DNA of 64,000 nucleotides, from the NCBI RefSeq assembly GCF_000003815.2, contig NC_049981.1, forward strand, positions 6,016,949-6,080,948. Direction: 5' to 3'. Numbering within the stretch: position 1 is the stretch's first letter; each line of letters starts with the position of its first letter. Shown in pieces: positions 11,343 through 23,190 of the stretch. The position numbers and the translations under genes were made by a program. Source of the stretch: Branchiostoma floridae (Eukaryota > Chordata > Leptocardii > Amphioxiformes > Branchiostomatidae). Under the pieces are notes generated by a model that did no database searches, was not told where the DNA came from, and saw only the letters and a list, made by a program, of their open reading frames with translations.

Positions 11343-12475
11343 GAGAGAGGTTATATGTGTGAACTGTCTTTCAAAAGGGTATAGCGTCTTTGCCTTCTAC
11401 TCACGGATCCAATCCCAGAACTATAAAATTCTACCCCGACAACTAAAATTATGAAACTACCTTGTCATACCACGTTGTCAGTGTAGGTTGAAATTTTCAT
11501 ACAAAAATGAAATCGTATTGGCTGTTAATCCGAATAATTCTTTGTTGGCTGTTTGTCTGCACGAGGGGCTACGCCCTGCCAACTGGCTGTACTAGTCCAG
11601 GGACATCTACGATCAGTTGCTACTCTAGTCAATTTACTGCGCTGCCCAAAGAACTGCCTGCAAATACTACCCGCCTGTATGTCTCCTTCAGCAATCTGAG
11701 GCATATTGCATATTTTCCACCACTACAAAACTTAGTTACCCTTAGGTTGAGATACAACAACATCGAATCCATTGAGTGGCTGGAACTCCGCTCTCTACCG
11801 GCGTTGGAGTACCTACAACTGTCCAGGAACAAACTGACACACGTGAATTTGGGCGTCGTCGTTGAACATCTTCCAAACCTGAGTTTGGTGGATCTGACGA
11901 ATAACAGGCTTGCAACCGTCTCGGAAAAAGAGTTGGCGCTACCCATCTTGGATAACGTGCGCATTGGTGATAACCCTTTTAACTGTGGCTGTGACTTGCT
12001 ATGGTTGATTCAGAAGATTAGCTGTTTGGAAAAATGCAATGGGATATTTGCAACTTGCTGTCCTAAGTGTGAGGCATGCGTTCTACGTGATCTTACATTT
12101 GGGCAGGATACTCTGCTGTGTGCGAGCCCACAGCACATGAAAGGAGTCGCCTTAGCAAGTGCTGGTATCCAATTGACATCCTGCTTTACAAAACGGTCTG
12201 ACATGACAATCGTTTGGACTCAAGCCCCTTTACAGACTGAAGTGTCAAATAATCGGTCGTTTTCTACTGGTCATGCAAAGGATCAATTTAAGGCATCACT
12301 GTCTAAAGATGATACAGATGACTCAAATACAATGACGGCCAAGATAGACACAGTCACACACTCGGATTTCGCATCTGCAGAAAGTGTGCATGAACCAAAT
12401 ACAGTGAAAGCTGGTATTTTATACCATTTTCAAAACAAAATCGACGAAACACCGACAATCGGACACCACATTTAA

Positions 12476-13430
12476 CCCTATTCAGACGGGGGGGGGGGGG
12501 GCTTTTGAGGTCTGCGCCCACTTCGATGTCCTATAACGCCTGAACGGCTTATGCTAGAGCCACCAAATTTGGTCAGTTTTCCCAAAATATTGTTGGCAAC
12601 AATTTTGAAAAGTTTGACAAATTTTCCATTTTTTCGTGATGCCATGCCAACCGTTTGTTGACAGGCAGTTTTGCCAAAAATCACTATTTTTGGTTCTAGC
12701 AATGTATTTTTAACATTTATTTGGCATATTACTGCTATTTTGTTACATAAATAAAATCGTGTATTATTTAGCATATCTTTCATAATTATATATGAATACA
12801 TTATGCTAATTTAATGACGTCATCAGCCCAAAATCCAAGATGGTGGACCGTATGGCCAGATCAAGAATAACAAGCTAATTATTCCTTAAAATTTGTAACT
12901 GCCTGGTATTTTTTCATCAAAAACCTTCTAAATGAATGAATTTAGTCTATTTCCATTGCCCTTTGTGATTATTTGTTGCAAAAAAAGTATTTTCAAAAAT
13001 TCAAGGTGGTGGATATAATATGGCGGAGCCCAACTCGTTTCTCAGATGTGCATGACGTCATTTTATGACGTCATTTTGACGTCATTGATGTTGCTATTGC
13101 CAACGCAAGTCGCACTTAACATTATTATTCTGTTATCTGCACTTGTTGTTACATTTTTGTAGCATAACTTGAAGTTTTCGGATAATACCTTTTTTCATGG
13201 GTTCGGCCAATATAATCAAATTGCTGACGTCATAATTACGTCATCTTACATCAACGTAACGTCAAACGTCAAATACTTGTCTGATATTATGTCGACATCA
13301 CGTCCAAAAAATTTGGTGGCCCTACGGCACGTCGTTCAAGAGTTATATAGGACTTAGAAGTGGAGGGCCTCAAAAGCAAAGCCCCCCCCCCCCGTCCAGG
13401 GATGACCAAAACAGCCCAGTCTGAATAGGG
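12476..13430. mobile_element. 955-bp piggyBac-like MITE (TTAA) in C1
   Basis: Bounded by TTAA at 12472-12475 and 13431-13434. Termini are CCCTATTCAGAC and its exact complement, each followed by a long G or C run. There is no transposase. Five perfect TGACGTCA palindromes lie at 12815, 13053, 13066, 13077 and 13225, with further TGACG half sites. TTAA duplication with CCC termini is the hallmark of piggyBac-type transposition. The C2 paralogue shows the empty site with one TTAA (about 40764). Confidence 0.85.
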
Positions 13431-13693
13431 TTAAGATGGGGATTTTTTTAAGTCGTTACCGTTTCTGTCGCCAGTTCTGTGGGATTCATTTTTATTGTTG
13501 TTATAACAGTCAAGATTATCGTGTCGCTCAGAGCTAACAGTCCAGATAAAGATGCAGCTTCTGCCCAAAACAGCATCATGATGCACTACATCAGATTTAC
13601 CATAAATGTACAAAGCAACGTCTTCTTCCCAGTCTATGATGCTAGCACACAGCCAAGTCTGAATCAAATGGATACATGCTTTGGCCAAATAAT

Positions 13694-16159
13694 GACAATG
13701 ACAATGATGACAATGATCTTTATTTGCATGATCTTGCCCATATGGGCTAAATGCAGTAGTTACATAAAACTTTGCTGTAAAGAATCTTTACAGTGGCAGT
13801 GGGAGAGACAGAACAACTAAGGCTATGCTACACTATAAGTACATCTATCGTTTACAAAATAGTCAAATATGTAATGCTATACTATTCTACAATTTACATG
13901 TCTCTTTTCTCTTCTTGAAACAAGTGTATATGAATTCACAGAGTTTTTGCAGTACAATGTTGTCAGATGATTTCATTATGTATACAAAAAGCTCATCTTT
14001 TACTAACTGTTTAGCTCGTGTATCAAAATTCAGGGCATTAATAAAAGAATTACGTATATCACTATATAACTCACATTCCAATACAAAATGAACTTCATTT
14101 TCAATATCTTTGGCGTTACAAAGTGTACAGATTCTATCACTCGGAGGAGTCCGGTTGTATCTTCCTACTTCTATTTGTAAAGGGTGATCACTAATTCTTA
14201 ATTTAGCCATGGCTCGGCGATGGCTGAAATTATGTATATTTAGGTACTGTTCTCTTTCGTAGGTGTCTTTGAACTTCCTGTACGTTCTTAGTTTGTTTCC
14301 TTGATTTTCCTTTTTTCCATTAGAGTTGAGTTCGGAATAGAAAGTCTGTAGAAATATGTCTTTCAATCTTTGTTTCACTTGCGACTGAGCTGATGGTATA
14401 TTATAGTCTTGGTTCAACAGTAGGTACCCATAACCAGACTCCTCGAGAATCTTACTTACATTTGAAAGCCAACATGGTACCTTACGTCGGTGTAGATCTT
14501 GTTGTACAAGGAGTGCTTGATATTGTAAACTATTTGTTGGTACGTCTCTAGTTAACCTGCTATAATAAGAGTAGAGCCTGCTGCAAGCCTCGATCCGCAA
14601 AGGAAACCTGCCAAGTTCCGCTCTTGTGGCGAGGTTACTAGCATTTCTTCTTACTCCAATGATAGCTTTACAGAATTTCAAATGTGCTTGCTCTAGTGGG
14701 GAATTATCATTTAAACCAGCATTGCCCCACACTTCTGCACCATACAACAATATAGGTACAATACATGCATCAAATAACTTACATTGCAGTGATACTGAGG
14801 GATTATTTTCGCCCAGAGTTGTTCTAATGCTAAACATCGCTCTTAGCGCCTTCTTTTGGAGGGTTTTCATGGCTGTGCTGAAGTTACATCCCGCTGTGAA
14901 TACCACGCCTAAATAACAATATGAGGAGACTACATCTAGGTCTTTGTCTAATAAATAGAATTTAAAGTTTGACAATATTTCTCCTTTTCTATTAAAAATG
15001 ATAATTTTTGTTTTCTTGAGGTTTACTGTTAGTTTCCACTTGCTGCAGTATAGACCGAGAATATTGATTGCATTCTGTAGGCCACGTTGACTTGATGATA
15101 AGATAACAACGTCATCGGCATAAAATAAACTCGATACTTGAGATGAATGGAGAATAGGAGCATCCAGGTCTCCTGTATTGAGATCATTTACTAAATCGCT
15201 AATGTACAGATTAAATAACGAGGGGCTTAATACACAGCCCTGTCTCACGCCGATTTCTATGGGGAAAGTTTCACTCAAGCCTATCTTGGTCTTTACACAA
15301 GCTTCTGATTGATTGTATAAACTATTCATGATATCGAAGAATTTGCCAGAAATGCCTTTTGAGAGAAGTTTGAATAGAAGACCATGATGCCAAACGGAAT
15401 CGAAAGCCTTCGATAGATCAACAAAACAAGCAAAGAGTCGTTTACCGGACTGTGTGTATTTAGAGATTAGGGTTTTCAATATAAATATATTATCTGCTGT
15501 TCTGTATTTTTTTCTGAATCCTGTTTGGTTAGGTTTTAATATTTCGTTTTCTTCCATAAAAGTTGACAATCTTTTGTTAAGGATCGAGCTGAATAATTTT
15601 CCGAGACAGCTTGAGATGGCAATACCCCGATAATTGTTTGGATCATCTTTTCTTCCCGACTTGTGTATTGGGACAATATAGCTTCTCGACCAGTATTGTG
15701 GGAAGGTTCCTGTTTCTAGTACGCTATTAAATAGCTTTGCGAGGGGTCTCAGTAAAAGTATTTTTCCCCCTTTTAACATCTCATTAACTATCATATCTTC
15801 CCCGCTAGCCTTTTTGGTTTTAAGTGCTTGAATCGCAGTGCAAATTTCAGATTCTGTGACGCAATAGTCTAGGGGTCCTTGACTTGTGTTATCTTTTTGT
15901 AAAACCTTTAATTTGTTTAATATTTCTTTCTCGAAATTGTAGTCAAATACCTGTTTCTCTAATCTAGACCTGCTGTGAATGGATTTAAAGTGATCTACCC
16001 ATGTATCTGTTGGTATGACTTCTTGATCTGTTGATTTTTCATTCTTTAGTTTTTTTAGTAGGTTCCAGAACGCTGTTGGGTTTTTGTCCTGCAGATTTTG
16101 TAGTTGTGTTAAAAGATAGTTTTCATGTTCCCTTTTACGTTTTCGAATAAGTTTGTTAG
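13694..16159 (-). mobile_element. 5'-truncated non-LTR retrotransposon in the C1 tail
   Basis: Inserted antisense into the tail-coding part of C1, between two copies of ATAAT (13689-13693 and 16160-16164). The 3' end (left side) reads, on the minus strand, AATAAAGATC followed by ATTGTC repeats. No endonuclease domain is present, so the 5' part was lost on insertion. Clade not assigned; CR1, L2 or I-like are possible. Confidence 0.85.
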
Positions 16160-16187
16160 ATAATACCACCCATACAAAACACCGCAT
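13887..16187 (-). CDS. reverse transcriptase ORF of the LINE
   Basis: 766 codons open. About the first ten (M-R-C-F-V-W-V-V-L-S) are antisense receptor tail, so the ORF is a chance fusion and its true start is missing. The RT fingers/palm motifs are visible: N-N-Y-R-G-I-A-I-S-S, F-V-D-L-S-K-A-F-D-S-V-W, R-Q-G-C-V-L-S-P-S-L-F-N and the catalytic F-Y-A-D-D near residue 360. A C-terminal C-x2-C...H-x4-C knuckle (C-T-L-C-N-A-K...V-H-F-V-L-E-C) follows. Copying of its own RNA at a nicked target is the family function. The frame is undamaged, so the insertion is recent. Confidence 0.85.
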   Translation of the reverse strand: MRCFVWVVLSNKLIRKRKREHENYLLTQLQNLQDKNPTAFWNLLKKLKNEKSTDQEVIPTDTWVDHFKSIHSRSRLEKQVFDYNFEKEILNKLKVLQKDNTSQGPLDYCVTESEICTAIQALKTKKASGEDMIVNEMLKGGKILLLRPLAKLFNSVLETGTFPQYWSRSYIVPIHKSGRKDDPNNYRGIAISSCLGKLFSSILNKRLSTFMEENEILKPNQTGFRKKYRTADNIFILKTLISKYTQSGKRLFACFVDLSKAFDSVWHHGLLFKLLSKGISGKFFDIMNSLYNQSEACVKTKIGLSETFPIEIGVRQGCVLSPSLFNLYISDLVNDLNTGDLDAPILHSSQVSSLFYADDVVILSSSQRGLQNAINILGLYCSKWKLTVNLKKTKIIIFNRKGEILSNFKFYLLDKDLDVVSSYCYLGVVFTAGCNFSTAMKTLQKKALRAMFSIRTTLGENNPSVSLQCKLFDACIVPILLYGAEVWGNAGLNDNSPLEQAHLKFCKAIIGVRRNASNLATRAELGRFPLRIEACSRLYSYYSRLTRDVPTNSLQYQALLVQQDLHRRKVPCWLSNVSKILEESGYGYLLLNQDYNIPSAQSQVKQRLKDIFLQTFYSELNSNGKKENQGNKLRTYRKFKDTYEREQYLNIHNFSHRRAMAKLRISDHPLQIEVGRYNRTPPSDRICTLCNAKDIENEVHFVLECELYSDIRNSFINALNFDTRAKQLVKDELFVYIMKSSDNIVLQKLCEFIYTCFKKRKETCKL

Positions 16188-16776
16188 AGTACGTCAACCA
16201 AAATGCTCGTACACTACAACCAAGATCTCAGAGTCGAATGATTCCACCAATAGTTAACAGTTTATATACTGGAACACAAAAATAATGACACAGTGCTTTT
16301 AGCAATTATTTTGCCTTCAGCAGCGCCCCTCCACCCCACTCCCCTGAAGTCGGAAAACAATTGATCATTGCATCGTTAGAGGAGTTTCCTAACGTAAATT
16401 AGTAGTGACGGATTTTGAATCAAAGAGTTCTCAGCAATTCACAAAACCTTGCAAAGTATGTTTGGCGTTATGCATTAATTGCTTACCACAAATGAACTAT
16501 ACATGTACATGTTTGGCAGTGAAATCTGCAATATACAAAGACAGACAATAGATTTTACTTTTATGGTGGCTAGATCCCGGCTCTACAATTTTTGTAAATG
16601 TTTCTAATAATTCTGAATTAATCACATTATTATTTTTTTCATATTTACTGTACTGTTGCCTTATTCTATGTAAATGTTTTACTGTATATTGTATGTATGT
16701 TCGATGGCACCCGTAGCCAACATCAGCATTGCTGCCTGGAATTCTCTGTTAAACTGTATTGCCTTGTTGCAATTAA

Positions 16777-17684
16777 CCCTATCCAGACTGGGCTTTTGGG
16801 GCATTCCCTGGCCTGGGGGGGGGGGCTCATTCGACCCCCCGTTCGTATTTTCAAAACGGCTCACTGTACGATCACCAAATTTGCAGGGAAGGTTGTGCTC
16901 ATCGAGTTTTATAATTCCTGAAATTTTTATATCATTATGACGTAATATGACGTAATCATGACGTCATTAATTGATATTTTTGGCTAAAACGGGGAATTTC
17001 CATAATACCTAAATATCTCACTCAAAAAGTTACCAATAAAGGTTTCTTATTAATATTTAAGTGTTATAAGACTTCTGTTGTCAAAAGCCGACGCAACGAC
17101 GTCAAAATGACGTCATAGAATGACGTCATCTGTAGTTTAGCTATCCGCCATCTTGGATTATCAACCTTAAATGTTTAAAGATACATTTTTTTCAACATAT
17201 AACGCTAAAACCCCATGGAAATGGATTTAAACGTTCACATGTATGTTTTCTGTAAGCAAATACCACGTAGTGATGAAATCTGAGTGAAAATAAGCTTATT
17301 ATACTTTAAATCATGATATTGTCGGGTATCTTGGATTTTGACCAATTACGTCATCTCATTAGACTAATTTATGAATATNNNNNNNNNNNNNNNNNNNNNN
17401 NNNNNNNNNNNNNNNNNNNNNNNNNNNNNNNNNNNNNNNNNNNNNNNNNNNNNNNNNNNNNNNNNNNNNNNNNNNNNNNNNNNNNNNNNNNNNNNNNNNN
17501 NNNNNNNNNNNNNNNNNNNNNNNNNNNNNNNNNNNNNNNNNNNNNNNNNNNNNNNNNNNNNNNNNNNNNNNNCAACAATATTTTAGGAAAACTCACTAAG
17601 TTGGGTTGTTCTAGCACAAGCCGTTTGGGAGCTATAGGAGGTCAAAGTGGGCGCAATGCACTTTTAGCCCCAGTCTGGATAGGG
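16777..17684. mobile_element. 908-bp TTAA MITE, second subfamily
   Basis: Flanked by TTAA at 16773-16776 and 17685-17688. Termini are CCCTATCCAGACTGGG and its complement, differing from the C1 element by one base in the shared 12. It carries perfect TGACGTCA at 16959, 17108 and 17121. A 194-base N run lies inside. The C2 flank (about 41500) has the uninterrupted site. Confidence 0.8.
17379..17572. other. assembly gap
   Basis: 194 N inside the TTAA MITE. Confidence 1.
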
Positions 17685-18299
17685 TTAATAAAACATTAGG
17701 AAATAAATGATAGTATTTAAAAAAGAGTTCTTGTATGTCACATTTTAATTAAATGTTCACATCAATTTTGTTTTTCTAAGAATGTAGAACTTTTTTAGGT
17801 TGATTTTTGTTATTACAAATATCGTTTGGACTCTAAAGATTAAAATGGAATTTTAGTAATTGCCAAGTTAGGCAACTGATTCTTATCTTATTGAATGAAT
17901 TGCAACATGTATCTGACCTTGCAATGCAGTGACATTCATATTATTACAGAAGTTAAGTCTTGCAAATGAATTTGAACATTTAAGTTAGAAAATGTAATGT
18001 TTGTCTTAGATGCATTTTTAATGAACCTGTATTCGTTAATTCTGTACAATGGCATTTCATCGAACATGAATTTCACCTACTATGACCTATTCTACCTACA
18101 GCAAAGAGAACTTAGAAGTAAAGCAATTAGCTCTCTTACTGTTGCACAGAACGATATTCTCCATATACTGCTATCACTATCACGTTCATGTAATATATCC
18201 ACCTACGTTGGTCAATCTATTTATACATTATTTCAAATGCGAGACCAGATCACTCATATATGACCGTACTGTTATCGATAAAATTTTGTTGTTCTGTAT

Positions 18300-18402
18300 G
18301 TAGCTTCGTTGTACAATTGTCTATAAAGCTAGTAGCTTGTTATCGGTTGCCATACATTGTACCTTGTGCTATTTATGAGCAATAAAATTCATTCATTCAT
18401 TC
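18300..18402 (+). repeat. LINE 3' end relic in the C-type flank
   Basis: CATACATTGTACCTTGTGC, then AATAAA and an ATTC repeat, resembling the 3' terminus of CR1/L2-like elements. It is also present behind C2 (about 42150-42237) and C3 (about 49590-49660), so it predates the duplications. Confidence 0.45.
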
Positions 18403-19670
18403 ATAACAGTTTTAACTCGAATCATAGACACAAGAAAGCATCGTTATGTATGACATTGCATCAAAGTGTACAGCAAATATAAGAAAAAAATTAACTATAA
18501 AAACGTATATCTGAGCATGATTGCGTGACACTACACATAAACATGGAAAATACAATCAGTGTGTAATTATTTTGTTGTCTTGTAGTGCTTTGGTGACACT
18601 ACTATCCATTTAGATTGGTAACAGTAAGAATTGAGGATCCAAGGATTGATCGGATGCAAGTAATTGTCCGTGCATTTCTGGCAACTACCATACTCCCAAA
18701 GAGTGACATTTCATAATTTTGATTCATAACTTTTAGTAGTCCATAAAGAAAAAAAAAACATTCCAATATAAAAGCCAAGACACTTAAAGAGAGGGGGTGA
18801 ACTGTCGGTAAATTACATAACCTAAAGTTTTATCCGCACTATTGACCATCTTTACATTTAAGTGTACGATACGATACGGGACGATTCTTCAAGAATCACA
18901 AACGACATCTTTAGAGGCGTCTCAATAACCATTCATGGTATCTTTAAGTTGTTGAAAGAAAAAAAAAATTGAAACACGTCAACGCGAAGCATGATTGATC
19001 ACCGTTTATACCCCTGTCACATTGTCGACGATCTTCAAACGTACTTTAATTCGCGTTCGCTGGAAGGTTTACCGATTTTAACATCGACAGATCTTGACAA
19101 AGAAGAATCCAACTTAAATCACTGACGGCTCAAAATGACCGCAACGGTTTTTCCTAGATTTTTTGTTTTGGGGATTTTTGAAAAATGCCTTCGATTTTGA
19201 ATTATTGGTAATTAAGTGCAAATAATGCCATTTTTACGCATATTTTTGACTGTAACTTTGCTTAAGATTGAAAATTAAAAAAAAAAACGTAAAAAGTTTT
19301 ATTTGCCTCTTAGATGATGAAAAATATAAAAATCGAGAATTTGCTATGGCACTTGCGGCCCATCTTATCAAGAGTATGGTTAAGTTGAAGGCCTTCCTTG
19401 AAACAGAAAATAATCGTCTTTTGAAACAAAATCGAAACAAAACATCTATCTCAATTCAAACGGGAAGATTTAAACTATCTAGAATTGCGAATCTTATTTT
19501 GAATACATTTTCCTTGTCATAACATTTTATTTATTTTGAAATATTTTACGGTTAGCAACTGGTAGGCCTCTTGTAACCCGATACTTCGTCGATCTCACAA
19601 AGCAACGGAAAATAATACGCTAGCAACCGACCGCCGTATTTCGATACGTTTGATAGTAATATTTATAATT

Positions 19671-20752
19671 ACCTCCATGAAATGTCATGGAGGTTATATT
19701 TTACCCAGCATTTGTCTGTCTGTGTGTCTGTGTGTGTGTGTGTAAACAAAATAACTCATGAACGGTTGGGTGGATTGGTTTCATACTTAATGTGTTGATA
19801 GTGTGTGATGAAAGCTGGAAATGATTAGATTTTGGGCCCCATATATAGCGGCTCCCCTTGGTACTGCAGAGCAACTTCCGGTTTTGCTATCTCGCTGTTC
19901 TGAACATGCTATGGTCACGATTTTTGAGTATTAGATAGCGCTTGTGCTCAGGAAGAAATGACATAAGTTTGGGCCCCCTAGCGTCTAGTTTTGGGATAGC
20001 AGGGGCATTTTTGTCAAAACTTGTGACGAGGATAATTCAAGAAGGGAACAGCGGATTTTCATGATTTTTGGTATGTAGGTAACTTAGAAAATGTTGTACC
20101 AGACAAAATACTCATTATGCAAAATAGGAGTGCATTTGCATAATTAATGAGAATATTCTATCATAGCAGTTTTTTCAATGTATATCTTGTCCCGGACGTG
20201 ATATGGTCGTGAAATTTGGGTGATAGATAGCTTTAAGCGTCATGACAAAGTCGGGCAAGTTTCAGTTCCCTAACATTTAATTGTGGAACTGCAGGGGCGT
20301 TTTTGTCAAGACACTCCAGAGGATAACTGCAGAAAGGAACGACAGATTGCCTGCATTTTAGGTTTGCAGGTAGCTTGGGCAAAGATGTTCATAAAGATAT
20401 GCATTTTATACAAATGAGGACTTAATTTGCATAATTAATGAGTAAATTGTGTAATTCCATTGTTTGCAATAACTGGAATTCGATAAATGTAACACTTGTT
20501 AATTATAATCAGTGGAACATATGCAGATATCAAATATGCAAATGAGAATTTATTTGCATAATTTATGCAAAAATTGCAAAACAACTTGATGATTAATGAT
20601 CTGAATTGGGAATTTTACTTGTGACATGTGTACTGTACGTTTTTCAATGATGAACAACACCATACATTAATCATGTTAATATTAAGTCATTTGCATGAAA
20701 CTAACAAAAGCTCTAAATATTCATGGAGGTATGAGGTCGCCGAACTCTAGTT
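19671..20752. mobile_element. 1.08-kb Helentron-like nonautonomous element
   Basis: Absent from the paralogous site at 44080. The left end is a perfect hairpin, ACCTCCATGA-AATG-TCATGGAGGT. The right end holds another TCATGGAGGT and finishes in CTCTAG before TT. The insertion point is consistent with a T|T target. No protein is encoded. Internal parts resemble, in reverse, sequence at about 29630-30790. Helentron assignment is an inference from the ends. Confidence 0.6.
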
Positions 20753-21248
20753 CAATTCAAAATTATGTATAGTATTACTGATATATTATAAACAGAGAAC
20801 AGAACAGAAGAAATACAACAGATTTCATAGGCTAGCTGGCGTATATTCAGCAAATGGAAAATTGGTGGTTTTTAGTTAAAAGAAAAACATTAATTTCCTT
20901 ACTTATTATTTTTCGTAACGTCTAAACAGTACAGGGATACCCCGAGAAAATAGCGAGGCCGTCGAAAAATGAATATTTCAAAACACGTGAACATTTTCTT
21001 TCCATACATGAATAGTTATATCGTTCAGTCTTACAATCGAAAGACACGTAGATGGGCATTTTATATGGTTCTGTTATCATATACATTTATATGTGAGGAT
21101 TGAATGCAAACATTGTCCTTTTTATCGAGAGGAGACAGCATCATTTAAAATCATCAGAAAAGACAACAGGCTTAAAGACCAACCTTTTCTGTGGCTTTTT
21201 TCAATCAAGACCATCGGGTTTACGTACAATACGGGAGGACGTCTCTAA

Positions 21249-21280
21249 TCAAAGCTAAGTATTCATGTTCCACTGCGTAT
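21249..21280 (+). promoter_or_regulatory. conserved upstream box of A2
   Basis: CAAAGCTAAGTATTCATGTT, a diverged form of the B/C box, 192 bases before the A2 ATG. Confidence 0.35.
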
Positions 21281-21440
21281 ATTGAGGAGATAGTAAACTA
21301 TCTTCCTTAAGATCACAGTGTCGTTGCCTTTCACTGATTTGATCCCTGCATATTTTGATTTTTACTCCACAACCTAAAGCAGAAAGCTATCTTGCCAACC
21401 CACGTTGTGAATGTCGGTTACCTTAGGTTTCCATGCAAAA

Positions 21441-22761
21441 ATGAAATCGTACGGGCAGTTAATTCAAATTATCTTTTATTTGTTATTTTTCTGCACGGTG
21501 GGCAACGCCCTGCCAACTGGGTGTTATAGACAAGAGACATCTACGATCAGTTGCTTCTCAAGTCCACTTACTGCGCTGCCCAAAGGACTGCCGGCACATA
21601 CAACCAGCCTCTCTGTCTCCGTTAGCAATCTGGGGCATCTTGCATATTTTCCAGGACTATCAAAACTCGTTTCCCTCAGCTTAAGAGACGACAACATCGA
21701 ATCTATTGAGTGGATGGAACTCCGCTCTCTACCGGCGTTGAAGTTTTTAGACCTGTCTGGGAACAAACTGACACAATAAAAGTCATGTGAATTTGGGCGT
21801 TGTCATTGAACATATTTCAAACCTGAGTTTGGTGGATCTGACTAGTAACAGGCTTGCAACCGTCTCAGAAAAAGACTTGGCGCTTTCCTCCTTAGATACC
21901 TTGCTCATCAGCGATAACCCTTTAGACTGTGACTGTGACTTGCTGTGGTTAGTCAAGAAGATAACCTGTTTGAAAGTATGCACGGGGATTTTGGCAGCTT
22001 GCTGTCGGGAGTGTGAGGCATGCGTTTTTGGCTTTCTTCCGTCTAGTCACGATACTCTGTTGTGTGCGAGCCCAAAGCACATGGAAGGAGTTCCCTTAGC
22101 AAGGGCCGATGTACGCCTGACATCCTGCTTGACAAAGTGGCCTGACATGACGGTAGTATGGACTCCATCTCTTGTAGTTGATAAAGGTGACACAAGTGCA
22201 TGGAAAACCCAATCAGCTACATTCTCACACTTGGCTCTAAGCTCTTTAGAAACGCTGCATGGACAAAACAACATTTCTTCAACGAAATCGACAAAAGTCT
22301 CACAAACGGACAGTACATTAAACCTTAGGACCTTACAAATCGTTACCATCTCCGTCGCCAGTTTGGTGGGATTTCTTTTTATCGTTGTTATAACAGTGAA
22401 GAGTATCATATCGTTCAGAGCTAGCAGTTTGGATCACGATGCTGCTGCTGCTCATAACAACATCATGACGCATCACATCACACCTATTGGAAATGTACAG
22501 AACAGCACCCTCTTTTCAGTCTGTAACACTAGTAACCAACAAGGTCTGAATCAGATGGATACATGCTTTGACCAAATAATACCACCCATACATAACACAG
22601 CATACAACGTAAACCCAAATGGGGGAATTCTACAACCATGTCAAATAATAACACCCATACAAAACAGAGCTTACGACATAGACCCGAATGGAGGGAGACC
22701 GGACCAAAGTCAAATGATTCCACCTATAGTGAACTTTTTATATACTAGAACACAGAACTAA
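21441..22761 (+). pseudogene. A2: LRR receptor broken by a 10-bp insertion
   Basis: Nearly identical to A1 and A3, but ten extra bases (21776-21785) in the third LRR, at the usual K-L-T-H-V, shift the frame and give TAA at 21777-21779. Downstream the frame is open from about 21787 to 22761: LRRs, ten-cysteine LRRCT, membrane helix and three N-x-x-Y repeats. A single lesion suggests recent inactivation or an assembly error. Confidence 0.85.
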
Positions 22762-22859
22762 GGAAACACTGCGGTGTTGCATTGACCATCTTTCCAACGA
22801 CGTCCTTCTATTTGTTTTAACTCGACCTAAGGTCGGTCACCATAAGACAATTTAATCCT

Positions 22860-22865
22860 AATAAA
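22860..22865 (+). promoter_or_regulatory. poly(A) signal of A2
   Basis: AATAAA about 100 bases past the stop, matching A1 and A3. Confidence 0.5.
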
Positions 22866-23190
22866 GGAGTTTTCTTCCGTGAAAATGCGAGTATATGTAG
22901 CCAGGCTATTTCCAGGACCATACCAGGGCTATACACAGAGAATTATATTGAATTGACTTAACAAATAACGAATCAAATAACACGGTTTGATATTTCTTAC
23001 GCTGAGTTGAAATACACTCCAGAGGATGGAAAGGTCACACTGGAAAAACCATATCTAATGAACCTCATCTGTGATTTCCCGATTCATGTTGATGTTGATA
23101 ATGATGTTGGAATTTTAATCGTAAGTAATTAAATTCAATTTGTTGTCAAAAGTAGAATTTCGGTTTGTAAAATTCAGGCAACTTATTCGT

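Larger units (their letters stand above)
11507..16285 (+). pseudogene. C1: LRR receptor gene split by two transposons
   Basis: The 5' part (11507-12475) encodes 322 residues: signal peptide, LRRNT, LRRs, full ten-cysteine LRRCT and stalk. The stop falls inside the TTAA target site of a 955-bp MITE (12476-13430). The membrane helix and upper tail resume at about 13435-13693 (G-F-I-F-I-V-V-I-T-V-K). They are cut again by a 2.47-kb LINE (13694-16159), after which the last tail repeats run to a stop at 16283-16285, with one in-frame TAG after N-T-A. The ectodomain could still be made as a secreted protein, so calling it dead is an inference. Its paralogue C2 has neither insertion. Confidence 0.85.

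Noticed and set aside
17313-17699. Frames across N runs (also near 29932-30308)
   Set aside because: They consist mainly of unknown bases.
19268-19522. 84-codon frame also open in the duplicate near 43726-43932
   Set aside because: About seven of nine differences between the copies change the amino acid, and the first part is closed in the second copy, so there is no sign of coding constraint.
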